DNA of 64,000 nucleotides from positions 1,674,001-1,738,000 of the forward strand of contig CP060239.1 in the NCBI GenBank assembly GCA_023898785.1. The letters run 5' to 3'. Each line of letters opens with the position of its first letter. Position 1 is the stretch's first letter. This document shows positions 25,868-33,082 of this stretch, in pieces. The stretch is from Rhodospirillales bacterium. Lineage in GTDB: Bacteria > Pseudomonadota > Alphaproteobacteria > Micavibrionales > Micavibrionaceae. Position numbers and translations under genes: made by a program. Under the pieces are notes generated by a model. That model was given only the letters and a program-made list of their open reading frames with translations. It made no database searches and was not told where the DNA came from.

Positions 25868-26788
25868 ATGGATCCAAAAAGTCGTGGTTTGGGGCGCGGA
25901 TTGAATGCCTTGTTTGAAGATGATGAAGGTGTTTATCCACAAGTTGATCCAGAAGGGCATATTCAGGGGCGCAAGCGTGATATGGTTGGTATTGATCAGC
26001 TTGAGCCGGGGCCGGGACAGCCGCGGACTATTTTCAGAGATGGCGCGCTGGATGAGCTGAGCGAATCGATTAAATTGCATGGCGTTTTGCAACCATTGCT
26101 GGTGCGAGAGCATAAGGATAATAGTGGGCAATATCAGATTATTGCCGGTGAGCGGCGTTGGCGGGCGGCACAAAAGGCGCAATTGCATGAGGTGCCGGTG
26201 ATTGTGCTGAGTATTACGGATGCTGAAGCGTTTGAAATTGCGTTGATTGAGAATTTGCAGCGTGAGGATCTTGATCCTATTGATGAAGCGACTGGCTATC
26301 AAAAGCTCATCGATGAACACGAATATACGCAGGAAAAACTGGCGGAAAGCCTTGGAAAGAGCCGTTCGCATATTGCAAATATGATTCGGTTGTTGCAATT
26401 GCCGCTTGTGGTGCGGGATTTTTTAAGTGATGGAAAAATAACAATCGGCCACGCGCGGGCTTTGATTACGGTCGAGAACGCTGAGGCGTTGGTCAAGGAA
26501 GTGATTGCCAAAAATTTGAGCGTGCGTGAAACGGAAAAGCTTGTTGCCGAATCGCAAGGGCGGGCACAGACTACGAAAGTGCGGGCTTCAAAGTCCTCTC
26601 CGGCAAAGGATGTTGATACTTTGGCCCTGGAAGAAGACATTTCGGGTAAGCTCGGGATGCGCGTATCGATTGACAGCCGAGACGGGAAAAGCGGGCGGTT
26701 GAGCGTACAGTTCAAGACGCTTGACCAGCTTGACGTTCTTATACGGCGGCTTTCGGAAGAGAGTGGTTCCGGAAGGCTGTCTGCCTAG
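25868..26788 (+). CDS. parB: chromosome partitioning protein ParB
   Basis: CTPase clamp that loads at parS and spreads along DNA; 306 residues. The start motif KSRGLGRGLNALF is typical of chromosomal ParB. The N-terminal domain has GERRWRAAQKA in the CTP-binding region, followed by NLQREDLDPIDEA. The helix-turn-helix is LAESLGKSRSHIANMIRLLQ. The C-terminal dimer domain closes the protein. An exact DnaA-box sequence at 25933-25941 inside the gene is probably chance. The stop overlaps the stop of the converging transporter gene. Confidence 0.96.
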   Translation: MDPKSRGLGRGLNALFEDDEGVYPQVDPEGHIQGRKRDMVGIDQLEPGPGQPRTIFRDGALDELSESIKLHGVLQPLLVREHKDNSGQYQIIAGERRWRAAQKAQLHEVPVIVLSITDAEAFEIALIENLQREDLDPIDEATGYQKLIDEHEYTQEKLAESLGKSRSHIANMIRLLQLPLVVRDFLSDGKITIGHARALITVENAEALVKEVIAKNLSVRETEKLVAESQGRAQTTKVRASKSSPAKDVDTLALEEDISGKLGMRVSIDSRDGKSGRLSVQFKTLDQLDVLIRRLSEESGSGRLSA

Positions 26789-27681
26789 AACACCTCCCGA
26801 TGAGGTTGGCTCATTTTTTGTTCTCTCCATGTGATCAGGAGGTTTGAGCATATAATGATGGCGCAGCCAATATAGACGTGGATTTCCGGTATTTCTTTCC
26901 AGACCGCCCAGCCCAAAAGCGTGGCCCACACAATGTTGAAATAGATAAGCGGGCTGAGAAAAGAGATTTCTCCGTGTTTATAGGCGTTGTTTTTAAAGAA
27001 CTGGCTAAGAAAGCCGCTGATAATTATTCCGGCCAATAAAGCATAAGCGCTTGGCAGGCCCGTCCAGAAGAAGGGCAGGCAAAGTCCCGCAAACAGCGAT
27101 CCCCACCCAAACAGGTAAAATGTCGTGGTCAGCGGGTCTTCGTTTTGTCCCAGGCTTCGCAGATAGAGTATGACAATTGCGGAGGCCAAAGCACCCATGA
27201 GCGCGACGATATAGGATGGTGTGAAATTTTCCATGCCGGGCTGCGTTATTACAAGCGCACCGGTCAGGCCTGCGGCGATGCATAATCCTCTGAATTTGCT
27301 TGTTTTTTCGTTCAAAAAGAGCGGTGATAGCACCGTTGCGATGATGGGTGCGCTCAGCAGAATTGCGGATACTGTTGCCAAAGGGAGTAGTGCGTTTGCC
27401 CATATAATAAGCCACAGGCAAATGTTACCGGTGAGGGCCCTTATAAATTGCGCTTTGGGACGTTTTGTTTTAAAGCGCTGGAATTGTCTTGTTGATAAAA
27501 TGGTCAGTGTGACGAGCGCAAAGCCCCCGAGATTCCTGTAAAATAAAACCTCCAGCGGCGTTAATCCGTTTTCTGTCAAAAGCTTGGCGAACATGTTTAC
27601 GAGGACGATCATAAAGCTTGAGCCTAACAGGAACCCGGCGGCCTTTAGATATTGACGGTTATCGTTTAACGGTTGCGCCAT
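26785..27681 (-). CDS. EamA/DMT-type transporter
   Basis: A 298-residue inner-membrane protein of the drug/metabolite transporter superfamily with about ten hydrophobic segments arranged as two EamA repeats. Start ATG at 27681, 2 bases after the holA stop, so translational coupling is likely; a longer frame extends into holA and is rejected. The first half has EVLFYRNLGGFALV, and the second half GLTGALVITQPGMENF and AWAVWKEIPEIHVYIG-type segments (GWAVWKEIPEIHVYIG here). The substrate cannot be inferred. Confidence 0.85.
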   Translation of the reverse strand: MAQPLNDNRQYLKAAGFLLGSSFMIVLVNMFAKLLTENGLTPLEVLFYRNLGGFALVTLTILSTRQFQRFKTKRPKAQFIRALTGNICLWLIIWANALLPLATVSAILLSAPIIATVLSPLFLNEKTSKFRGLCIAAGLTGALVITQPGMENFTPSYIVALMGALASAIVILYLRSLGQNEDPLTTTFYLFGWGSLFAGLCLPFFWTGLPSAYALLAGIIISGFLSQFFKNNAYKHGEISFLSPLIYFNIVWATLLGWAVWKEIPEIHVYIGCAIIICSNLLITWREQKMSQPHREVF

Positions 27682-27683
27682 GT

Positions 27684-28700
27684 TTAGCGGGATTTGCTGA
27701 TGCCGAGCACGGCCTGGGCGCAGAGGGTTTCCACGGGCGCGCCGGTTTGTTTGCATTGGGCCTCTAAATCCATAAGCTTTTGTAATACTTTGGATAATCC
27801 TTCTTTAGACCAGCGGTTTACTTGCGTTTTAAAGGCGTGTTGCTGCTTGAAAAAAATTGGCGGGCTTAAGGCTTTCATAGCTGAATCTGCCGAATCTCCC
27901 CTTTCAATAAGGCTTTTGATTAAATGCAGGCGCAGGAAGTGATTTTGCAGGCTGCGGAGGATCACAACAAAAGACACCCCCTCCTCCATCAATTGACGAT
28001 AGGTTTTAAGCGCTTGGGCAGTATTATGCCCAGCGGTAGCATAGATAAGGTCATCGAGTGCGACAGCGCTGGTCTGACCGCAACATGCGGTGACATCGTC
28101 TAATGTTACAGGGGTGTTATCGTTGCCTTTGTAGGTAATGAGTTTTTCGAGTTCGCTGCGGACTTTTTGGCGATCACCGGAGATATTGGCGCTGAGCCAG
28201 GTGAGTGCGTCCTGGTCGATGCCGATTTGGGAGCTTGTTAATGTTTCGCGGATCAGGCGAGACAGATCGCGCTCATCTTCTACGTAACAAGGCACGGCGG
28301 CAGCGTTTTTTGCTGATTCGCAGAGTTTACGAAGGGTGCTACGGGGGCCGAGTTCACCGGCTTCGAGGATTACCAGCGCTGAATCTGAGGGGGTTTGCAG
28401 ATATTCCTTGATTAGTGTGGTGATTTTGTCGCTGGTACCTTCGATCCGGATCAGGCGATCGCCGCCCATCATCGAGATTGCCCCGGCCTCGTCAGGCAGG
28501 CGGGCCGGGTCTTCGAGGAAAATTTCGGTGGATAGCGTGGCGACATTAAACGGGTCGTTCAGGTCTGTAACGACGGTTTTGCCAATGGTGGCGCTGCGCT
28601 CTTTCATTAGGCCGTTGTCCGGGCCGTAGACGAGGATTACCCTTGCGGCCTTGTTTGGCGCTTTGACGAAAGGTTCGATGTCGCGAAAAGCCAGTTTCAT
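27684..28700 (-). CDS. holA: DNA polymerase III delta subunit
   Basis: Clamp-loader subunit that opens the beta clamp; 338 residues from the ATG at 28700, which has AGGATC upstream. The protein shows VILVYGPDNGLMKERSA near the start, LILEAGELGPRSTLRKLCE-like text (LVILEAGELGPRSTLRKL) in the middle and DDLIYATAGHNTAQALKTYR in the third domain. In alphaproteobacteria the order parB, holA, lptE, leuS is common; here holA is cut off from lptE and leuS by about 4 kb of other genes. Confidence 0.88.
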   Translation of the reverse strand: MKLAFRDIEPFVKAPNKAARVILVYGPDNGLMKERSATIGKTVVTDLNDPFNVATLSTEIFLEDPARLPDEAGAISMMGGDRLIRIEGTSDKITTLIKEYLQTPSDSALVILEAGELGPRSTLRKLCESAKNAAAVPCYVEDERDLSRLIRETLTSSQIGIDQDALTWLSANISGDRQKVRSELEKLITYKGNDNTPVTLDDVTACCGQTSAVALDDLIYATAGHNTAQALKTYRQLMEEGVSFVVILRSLQNHFLRLHLIKSLIERGDSADSAMKALSPPIFFKQQHAFKTQVNRWSKEGLSKVLQKLMDLEAQCKQTGAPVETLCAQAVLGISKSR

Positions 28701-28764
28701 ATTCGAGATCCTATAGCATGTGCCGGGCGGGTCAATTGTTCTTACATTGATGGCCATAAACTAT

Positions 28765-28790
28765 AAACATACCGACTGGTCGGTATGTTT
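28765..28790. repeat. TACCGAC-GTCGGTA palindrome, copy 1
   Basis: Two 12-base arms (AAACATACCGAC and its complement) around a central TG. It is the only one of four copies that is not perfectly symmetric at the centre. It lies between the holA start and the IS200-like left end. Confidence 0.8.
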
Positions 28791-28799
28791 ATGCTTGTT

Positions 28800-29303
28800 G
28801 TTATTTATAGGCACGTAAAAACCAAGGGGCTTGCCCCGTGGATGGAGTGCGTCCAGTATCTTCTTCATGCGATTAAGGAAGCAAGGCCACTGTGCGTACA
28901 AATGCGAATACCATCTGGTTTTGACCAGCAAGTACCGGCGTAAAATTTTCAATGAAGGATCATTTGCCTATCTGCGGGAATTGATAACGAGTTTTCATGA
29001 GATGTTGCCTGAGGTTGAAGTGTTGGAGATCAATCACGATGTTGATCATGTGCACCTGTTGTTATCAATTCCCCCCAAGATGTGTGTCAGTGATCAGGCC
29101 GTCTTATGAAGAAAAGGTTTGAGTATATGCGCAAAGCATATTGGGGCGCAGATGGCATATGGTCCGACGGTTATTTTGTCAGCACAGTGGGCATCGGTGA
29201 GAGTGTTATTAAGCGCTATATTCAAAACCAGGGAGAAGAAGATACTGGACAAGCGCAGCTTGAACTAAAGTGATACCACGGGCCTTGGCCCGTGGAGTTT
29301 CAC
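28800..29303 (+). mobile_element. decayed IS200-like element
   Basis: The left-end hairpin GGGGCTTGCCCC is at 28826-28837 (stem extends weakly to 28822-28841). The right-end hairpin CCACGGGCC-TT-GGCCCGTGG is at 29276-29295, followed by AGTTTCAC. Between them lies a broken tnpA. The exact cleavage sites cannot be fixed from one copy. The element lacks tnpB, as IS200-group elements do. Confidence 0.75.
28867..29273 (+). pseudogene. tnpA: IS200-like transposase TnpA, disrupted
   Basis: Remnant of the HUH single-strand transposase. The first frame (28867-29109) gives about 80 residues: KCEYHLVLTSKYRRKIF followed by NHDVDHVHLLLSIPPK with the HUH histidines (HVH). It then runs out of frame. The second frame (29106-29273), in the -1 register, gives KKRFEYMRKAYWGADGIW, then DGYFVSTVG and VIKRYIQNQGEED, where the tyrosine is the likely nucleophile. 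A short internal stretch (I estimate 10-17 residues) that normally joins the two is missing. The deletion plus frameshift makes the protein non-functional unless rescued in trans. Confidence 0.8.
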
Positions 29304-30721
29304 TTCAGTTTTTTGAGTTGTTTTTCAAACAGCGTATAGGCGCAGAGGTTCGGGTTTTTAAAAATGACAGGGTCGTAATCGCGTTGAAAAGTCAGGGCCG
29401 ATTCGAGCGTATTGAAAAGTAGCGCATTGACTTTGGAATCAGTGCAACCGGTATGGCAAATGGTGAGAAGGGGGCCGAGTTCGTCTTCAAGGCCTTCCAA
29501 ATATGTAGAATTTTCTATAAGCGTTGCAAATTTTTGTGCGAAAGCCAGCATTGTGGTGTTACCGTAGGGAACATTGAGGAATCGACCGTTATGGTTTTGG
29601 GCGGCTTTGTATGCAGCTTCTAGCGGTTTTTGAAGCGTTTTGGGTTGCATTTGGTTCAAGCCGGAGCGTGCGAGCAAAATATCGACTTGTTTGGCAAATT
29701 CAGGGTCAAAGGCCAGCGTGGCGGTGAGCAGCAGTGCAGTTTGGTGCTGGTGCAGGCCGACACCAAACATGCGGGCTTCATAGCGGTGGTTGACTACCTG
29801 ATTATTTTCGTCTTTCAGGGCGGCGATTTTTATATCCGGCCAGAGAATACTTTCGGCGAAAAAGTAATTGGTGGCTGTGTTTAGGCCCTGTTCACGCAAT
29901 TTATTAAAGCTGGTCCATGTACCGGAGGGCAGGCGGATAAGTTTGCCGTGTTCGTCGTAATAGACAAAAAGCGGGTTGTTTATGACATGGTCGCCATGGC
30001 CGTGAATATAATCATCGCCGGTTTTGGCGCTGTATATATAGGGCGGGACGCCGCCGCGGTCTTTTAATGAGGTGCGGTGATGCATGCCGACGTGCCCTGT
30101 AAAAGCGTGGCCTTCATTGAATGGTGCGGCATTGTCGGTAATCATAAATAAAAAGGGCGCGAGGCAATAAAGGCGGCGGACATTTTCGAGCAGATGTCCG
30201 GGGCTCCGATAGCTGATCGAGACTTGATTGGATTTGCAGACCGAGAAATAGGCGGCAATGGCTTGCATGTCCTTGCGCGGCGGGGCGAAAAAGGCCTGAT
30301 AGCGTTCGATATCCATGACGTTATTGAGCAGGTCGGCAGCGCTTTTGTTGGGCAGGTGCTGGAAATAAGAGCGTTTAAGGCCGATAGTAGCGGCTTTTTG
30401 CGTGAGGCAGACGATTTTTTTGTTGGTATCGTCCATGATCATGCGGAGATCTTTGGGGCCACGGGCAATCGAGCCGACTTCGAGCATTTCGGATGTGGGC
30501 TCATTGCGGACGAAATCGCCGTCGTACTCCGCGTTTGTGGTGTTTTTGGCGACCTTGTTTTGCGCAATTGTCATCGGGGCGAGATCAGCGCTTTCGGGGT
30601 CGAAGAAGGCGAGTTCAACTTCGATGCCGGCTTTGGCATCCGCGCCTACGCCCGCATAGGTGTCGATGACATCGTCGATCGATTCGATGCGCCGCGTGTC
30701 GCTGGCATTTACTTCGGACAT
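29300..30721 (-). CDS. glutamate-cysteine-ligase-like protein
   Basis: A 473-residue protein from the ATG at 30721, which has GGAGAAAGGGG upstream. An early GIEVELAFFDPES and a central CKSNQVSISYRSPGHLLENV-like block (SVCKSNQVSISYRSPGH) suggest the ATP-grasp-like glutamate-cysteine ligase superfamily, as does RYEARMFGVGLHQHQTALLL. It would join glutamate and cysteine or make a related amide. I am not sure of the substrate. The TGA stop codon lies within the right end of the IS200-like remnant, so the C-terminus may have been altered by the insertion. Confidence 0.6.
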   Translation of the reverse strand: MSEVNASDTRRIESIDDVIDTYAGVGADAKAGIEVELAFFDPESADLAPMTIAQNKVAKNTTNAEYDGDFVRNEPTSEMLEVGSIARGPKDLRMIMDDTNKKIVCLTQKAATIGLKRSYFQHLPNKSAADLLNNVMDIERYQAFFAPPRKDMQAIAAYFSVCKSNQVSISYRSPGHLLENVRRLYCLAPFLFMITDNAAPFNEGHAFTGHVGMHHRTSLKDRGGVPPYIYSAKTGDDYIHGHGDHVINNPLFVYYDEHGKLIRLPSGTWTSFNKLREQGLNTATNYFFAESILWPDIKIAALKDENNQVVNHRYEARMFGVGLHQHQTALLLTATLAFDPEFAKQVDILLARSGLNQMQPKTLQKPLEAAYKAAQNHNGRFLNVPYGNTTMLAFAQKFATLIENSTYLEGLEDELGPLLTICHTGCTDSKVNALLFNTLESALTFQRDYDPVIFKNPNLCAYTLFEKQLKKLK

Positions 30722-30799
30722 ATGTCGGGCCCCTTTCTCCTTACTTACCTTGCGTAATATGCGGTAGTTCAGGTTGAAAGGCAAATTTGCTGGATAAAT

Positions 30800-30834
30800 A
30801 AAAACGCCAGCACAAAGAGGGTGCCAGCGTTTTT
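30800..30834 (-). terminator. intrinsic terminator downstream of the 95-residue gene
   Basis: Arms AAAAACGC and GCGTTTTT with an inner GCAC/GTGC, a two-base mismatch between them and a 6-7-base loop. On either strand the stem is followed by a run of T, so it may work in both directions. It lies 18 bases past the stop of the small gene at 30852-31139. Confidence 0.8.
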
Positions 30835-30851
30835 AGGGTTTCTCCATTTTA

Positions 30852-31139
30852 TCAGTGGTTGATGATGGTAAGAAGCTCTTCTGCGTGTTCTTGAACGCTT
30901 CTGTTGGCGAGTCCTTGTAACTCATCGTGTGCTTTGGGCAGGCTTGTTTTATTAAGCACAGCCGTAACCGCTTTTTCAAAGGCGGCTTCTACGGGTTCGT
31001 CTTGACCATAATCGTTAAATACTTCTCGACTTATTGTTGTAAGAGGAACGAGGGCTGCGGGGCCGGGTCTTCCGTCCGGTACAACATAGCGAATTTCGAT
31101 TGTTTCTCGATTATCATTTCTAAAGGGAACTATCAGCAT
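30852..31139 (-). CDS. small hypothetical protein
   Basis: A 95-residue protein with a good ribosome site (AAGGAAAAG). It starts with a beta-rich part (IEIRYVVPDGRPGPAALVPL) and ends in a helical acidic part (SVQEHAEELLTIINH). It lies 39 bases after the metA-type gene on the same strand and before a terminator, so it is probably the last gene of that unit. I do not recognise the family; no signal peptide. Confidence 0.65.
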   Translation of the reverse strand: MLIVPFRNDNRETIEIRYVVPDGRPGPAALVPLTTISREVFNDYGQDEPVEAAFEKAVTAVLNKTSLPKAHDELQGLANRSVQEHAEELLTIINH

Positions 31140-31178
31140 TTTCTTTTCCTTTCGTTGTAAAATATTTTTGCAGATGTT

Positions 31179-32192
31179 TTAGCGGTAAACAGCGGCGGGT
31201 TCTTGTGTTGTATAAGACCAGTCGTCCGTGCGGTGGGGTTGGAGTATTCGCGCAGCGGCCAGCTTATTCGTACGGCTTGCGTTAAAAAGATTCGCCAGAT
31301 TGCTATAGAAGGCGGTGTTTGCCGCAGCCCATGTGCGTTTCTGATAAAAAGGGTCAAGATTTTCGGGGTAGGGTGCATCCGTGCCTTTCTTTTGAAAATC
31401 TCTTAGCAATTCTTTTAGTAAAGTGTTGGCTAAATATTCGAGGTGACCGCTCATATAGATAAAAGGCCCCTTTTTTTCTGAAACAATCGCTGCGCCGGTT
31501 TCTTCCGAACTTGCTAAAATGTTCAGGTTTGGCTGGGCTCGCAGTGCGATTTCATCGGAGTAGTAGTAACGTGAAACGGGCATGGGGAATTTATGTTCTA
31601 TGCCTTTAACCAGTGGCGAATTCGCATTGGTTACGGCCAGTTCGAAGATGCCGGTAAGTTTAGCCTCACGTTTTAGTCTTTCGATGCCGTAGAAATGGTT
31701 GAGCGCGACGTGAGCGGCCCAGCATGTTGCCAGCGTCGGCGTATTGCTTTTACGGGCATAATCAAGCAGGTCTATAAATTCATTGTAGAATTCATTGCCT
31801 TTGTCGTCTGTGGAGCCTGTTTTTTGTCTGAGGTCTAAGTTTGCTCCCGGGAAACCTGTCAGGACAATTCCGTTAATGGTCTTGTCGTTTCGAATTTCAG
31901 AGAGCGGTTTGTGGTATTTTAAACGGTGCTGTTCTTTTTTACTGTCTGATTTTTCGTGGGCAGCGGCGATTTTTGTTGAGGGGCTGTAAAAGACAAGCTC
32001 AACATTCAGGCCGCTTTCGGCAAAGGCGCGGGCGAACTGCGTTTCCGTTTCCACAACGTTGGACATGGTGTTGGCCACGGCCACACGCACGACATTGTCT
32101 TTAGGGGCTTGCGACGCCGGGATAACGTTTTTGCAGCCTTCTTGTCGCAAATTCTCAATTGCCGGGTGTCCATCTGGAAGAATAACAGCCAT
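31179..32192 (-). CDS. metA: homoserine O-acyltransferase, MetA/HTS family
   Basis: Acylates homoserine with succinyl- or acetyl-CoA, the first step to methionine; 337 residues. The catalytic triad can be read as C157 in LATCWAAH and H250/E252 in MSGHLEY. KLTGIFE follows the nucleophile as in the family. The usual SRHTE stretch is replaced by SRYYYSDE, and an insert of about 15 residues (KSDSKKEQHRLKYHK) lies before PLSEIRND, so the enzyme is divergent. The choice of acyl donor cannot be decided. It is preceded by a SAM-II-like riboswitch, which supports the pathway. Confidence 0.82.
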   Translation of the reverse strand: MAVILPDGHPAIENLRQEGCKNVIPASQAPKDNVVRVAVANTMSNVVETETQFARAFAESGLNVELVFYSPSTKIAAAHEKSDSKKEQHRLKYHKPLSEIRNDKTINGIVLTGFPGANLDLRQKTGSTDDKGNEFYNEFIDLLDYARKSNTPTLATCWAAHVALNHFYGIERLKREAKLTGIFELAVTNANSPLVKGIEHKFPMPVSRYYYSDEIALRAQPNLNILASSEETGAAIVSEKKGPFIYMSGHLEYLANTLLKELLRDFQKKGTDAPYPENLDPFYQKRTWAAANTAFYSNLANLFNASRTNKLAAARILQPHRTDDWSYTTQEPAAVYR

Positions 32193-32541
32193 GTTTTAAA
32201 GTCCATTTCCTTAAATATTGGCTGTGCTGATAACAGAGCCTGATAGCGGAAAACCGAAATCAAAAAAGCCATGCGTGTTAGCACAGTGGTTAAATACAAT
32301 ATCTGTCGGGAATGGGTGGACGTTTGTCCGCGGTCATGCCCCGCCAGGTTTCCAAAATTCAGGAGACCACGGGCGGGATCAAAATAGCGTTGGTTTGATC
32401 TTTGCCGTGGCGCTTTAGCTTTTTTAACGCGGTGCAAGCTGAGTCCATCAAATGCCGCGGAAGTGCTATAAGCCATCGTTTTTGCTTATAGACCAGATAT
32501 AAAACGATCGTCAAGATATTTTTCTGTAAAGTTATGTGCGT
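32193..32541. other. metA leader and lptE downstream region
   Basis: A 349-base gap. It holds the SAM-II-type element at about 32410-32460 and then some 215 bases of leader before metA. The leader includes a possible stem CCCGCC/GGCGGG (minus strand, near 32340-32375). Short open frames here are not credible genes. Confidence 0.5.
32408..32462 (-). promoter_or_regulatory. SAM-II riboswitch upstream of metA
   Basis: Read on the minus strand: P1 arm CGCGG (32455-32459), then CATTTGA, a loop, CTTGCA, P1 arm CCGCG (32428-32432), then TTAAAAAAGCTAAAG, which forms the pseudoknot strand. This matches the SAM-II consensus order (UGAUUU, CUUGCA, CGCG, UUAAA, GCUAAA) with one base missing in the first block. 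SAM-II is found mainly upstream of methionine genes in alphaproteobacteria. It would turn metA off when SAM is abundant. Confidence 0.75.
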
Positions 32542-33072
32542 TTATTGTGCGTGTTTGAAATGCAGGGCGAGCTGTTCTTCAATTTGGCGGGCGAGGCCGT
32601 TCAGCGCGTTTTCACGGGTGTTTTGTTCCGAGACGCGATTGGCAAATTCGCTGGCCAGAATATTGTAGCTGGCGATGGATCGCAAAGGGCGTTGCAGGAG
32701 GACTTTGCCAGTTTGCTTATCAATGAGAGAGATATTGGTTTTAAGGGTTAATTGTCCGCGGGTGGTATCGGAATCTATAGTGACATCGAGATCGCGTCGG
32801 CTTTCCGAGACGGGTGAGACCGTTAGCTTGTAAAGCGGGTTTACCGGGCGGCCAGCGCGATAGAACCGGTCGATCAATGCATTGCGCAGAAACTGGCCTT
32901 CGCGATCAGGGATACCTCCGATTTCAATTGCAGCGAGATGTTCTTCGACGCCGACAGCGGTGTATTTATTTACGCCATAGACAGGGTGGAGGCCGCAGGA
33001 TGTTAGTTGCAAGGTACAAGTTGCAAAGACCAAGAACAGCGCGATTTTTATCTTGTAACTTGTAACTTGCAT
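32542..33072 (-). CDS. lptE: LPS-assembly lipoprotein LptE
   Basis: Plug lipoprotein of the LptD translocon that inserts lipopolysaccharide in the outer membrane; 176 residues. The ATG at 33072 has a perfect AGGAGG 6 bases upstream, so the long upstream extension of the frame into leuS is rejected. The signal sequence ends in the lipobox LTSCGLHPVYG, the diagnostic LptE start. It lies 10 bases after leuS. Its translation start can fold with downstream coding sequence (see the hairpin entry). Confidence 0.85.
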   Translation of the reverse strand: MQVTSYKIKIALFLVFATCTLQLTSCGLHPVYGVNKYTAVGVEEHLAAIEIGGIPDREGQFLRNALIDRFYRAGRPVNPLYKLTVSPVSESRRDLDVTIDSDTTRGQLTLKTNISLIDKQTGKVLLQRPLRSIASYNILASEFANRVSEQNTRENALNGLARQIEEQLALHFKHAQ

Positions 33073-33081
33073 CTTGTACCT
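33012..33081 (-). promoter_or_regulatory. possible SD-sequestering hairpin of lptE
   Basis: AGGTACAAG at the Shine-Dalgarno/start region (complement of 33073-33081) is exactly complementary to CTTGTACCT in the signal-peptide coding part (complement of 33012-33020). The 9-bp stem would cover the ribosome site and hold the start codon in the loop. Intervening copies of CAAGTTACAAG could form competing pairs. A regulatory role is inference only. Confidence 0.4.
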
Positions 33082-33082
33082 C

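Noticed and set aside
25933..25941. Exact DnaA box TTATCCACA inside parB
   Set aside because: Single copy in coding sequence with no AT-rich tract; chance occurrence is likely.
31565..31577. parS-like AACGTGAAACG in metA
   Set aside because: Lacks the TTCAC half, so the palindrome is incomplete.
32006..32476. 156-codon open frame across the metA leader
   Set aside because: Overlaps the riboswitch and metA in another frame; no conserved features.
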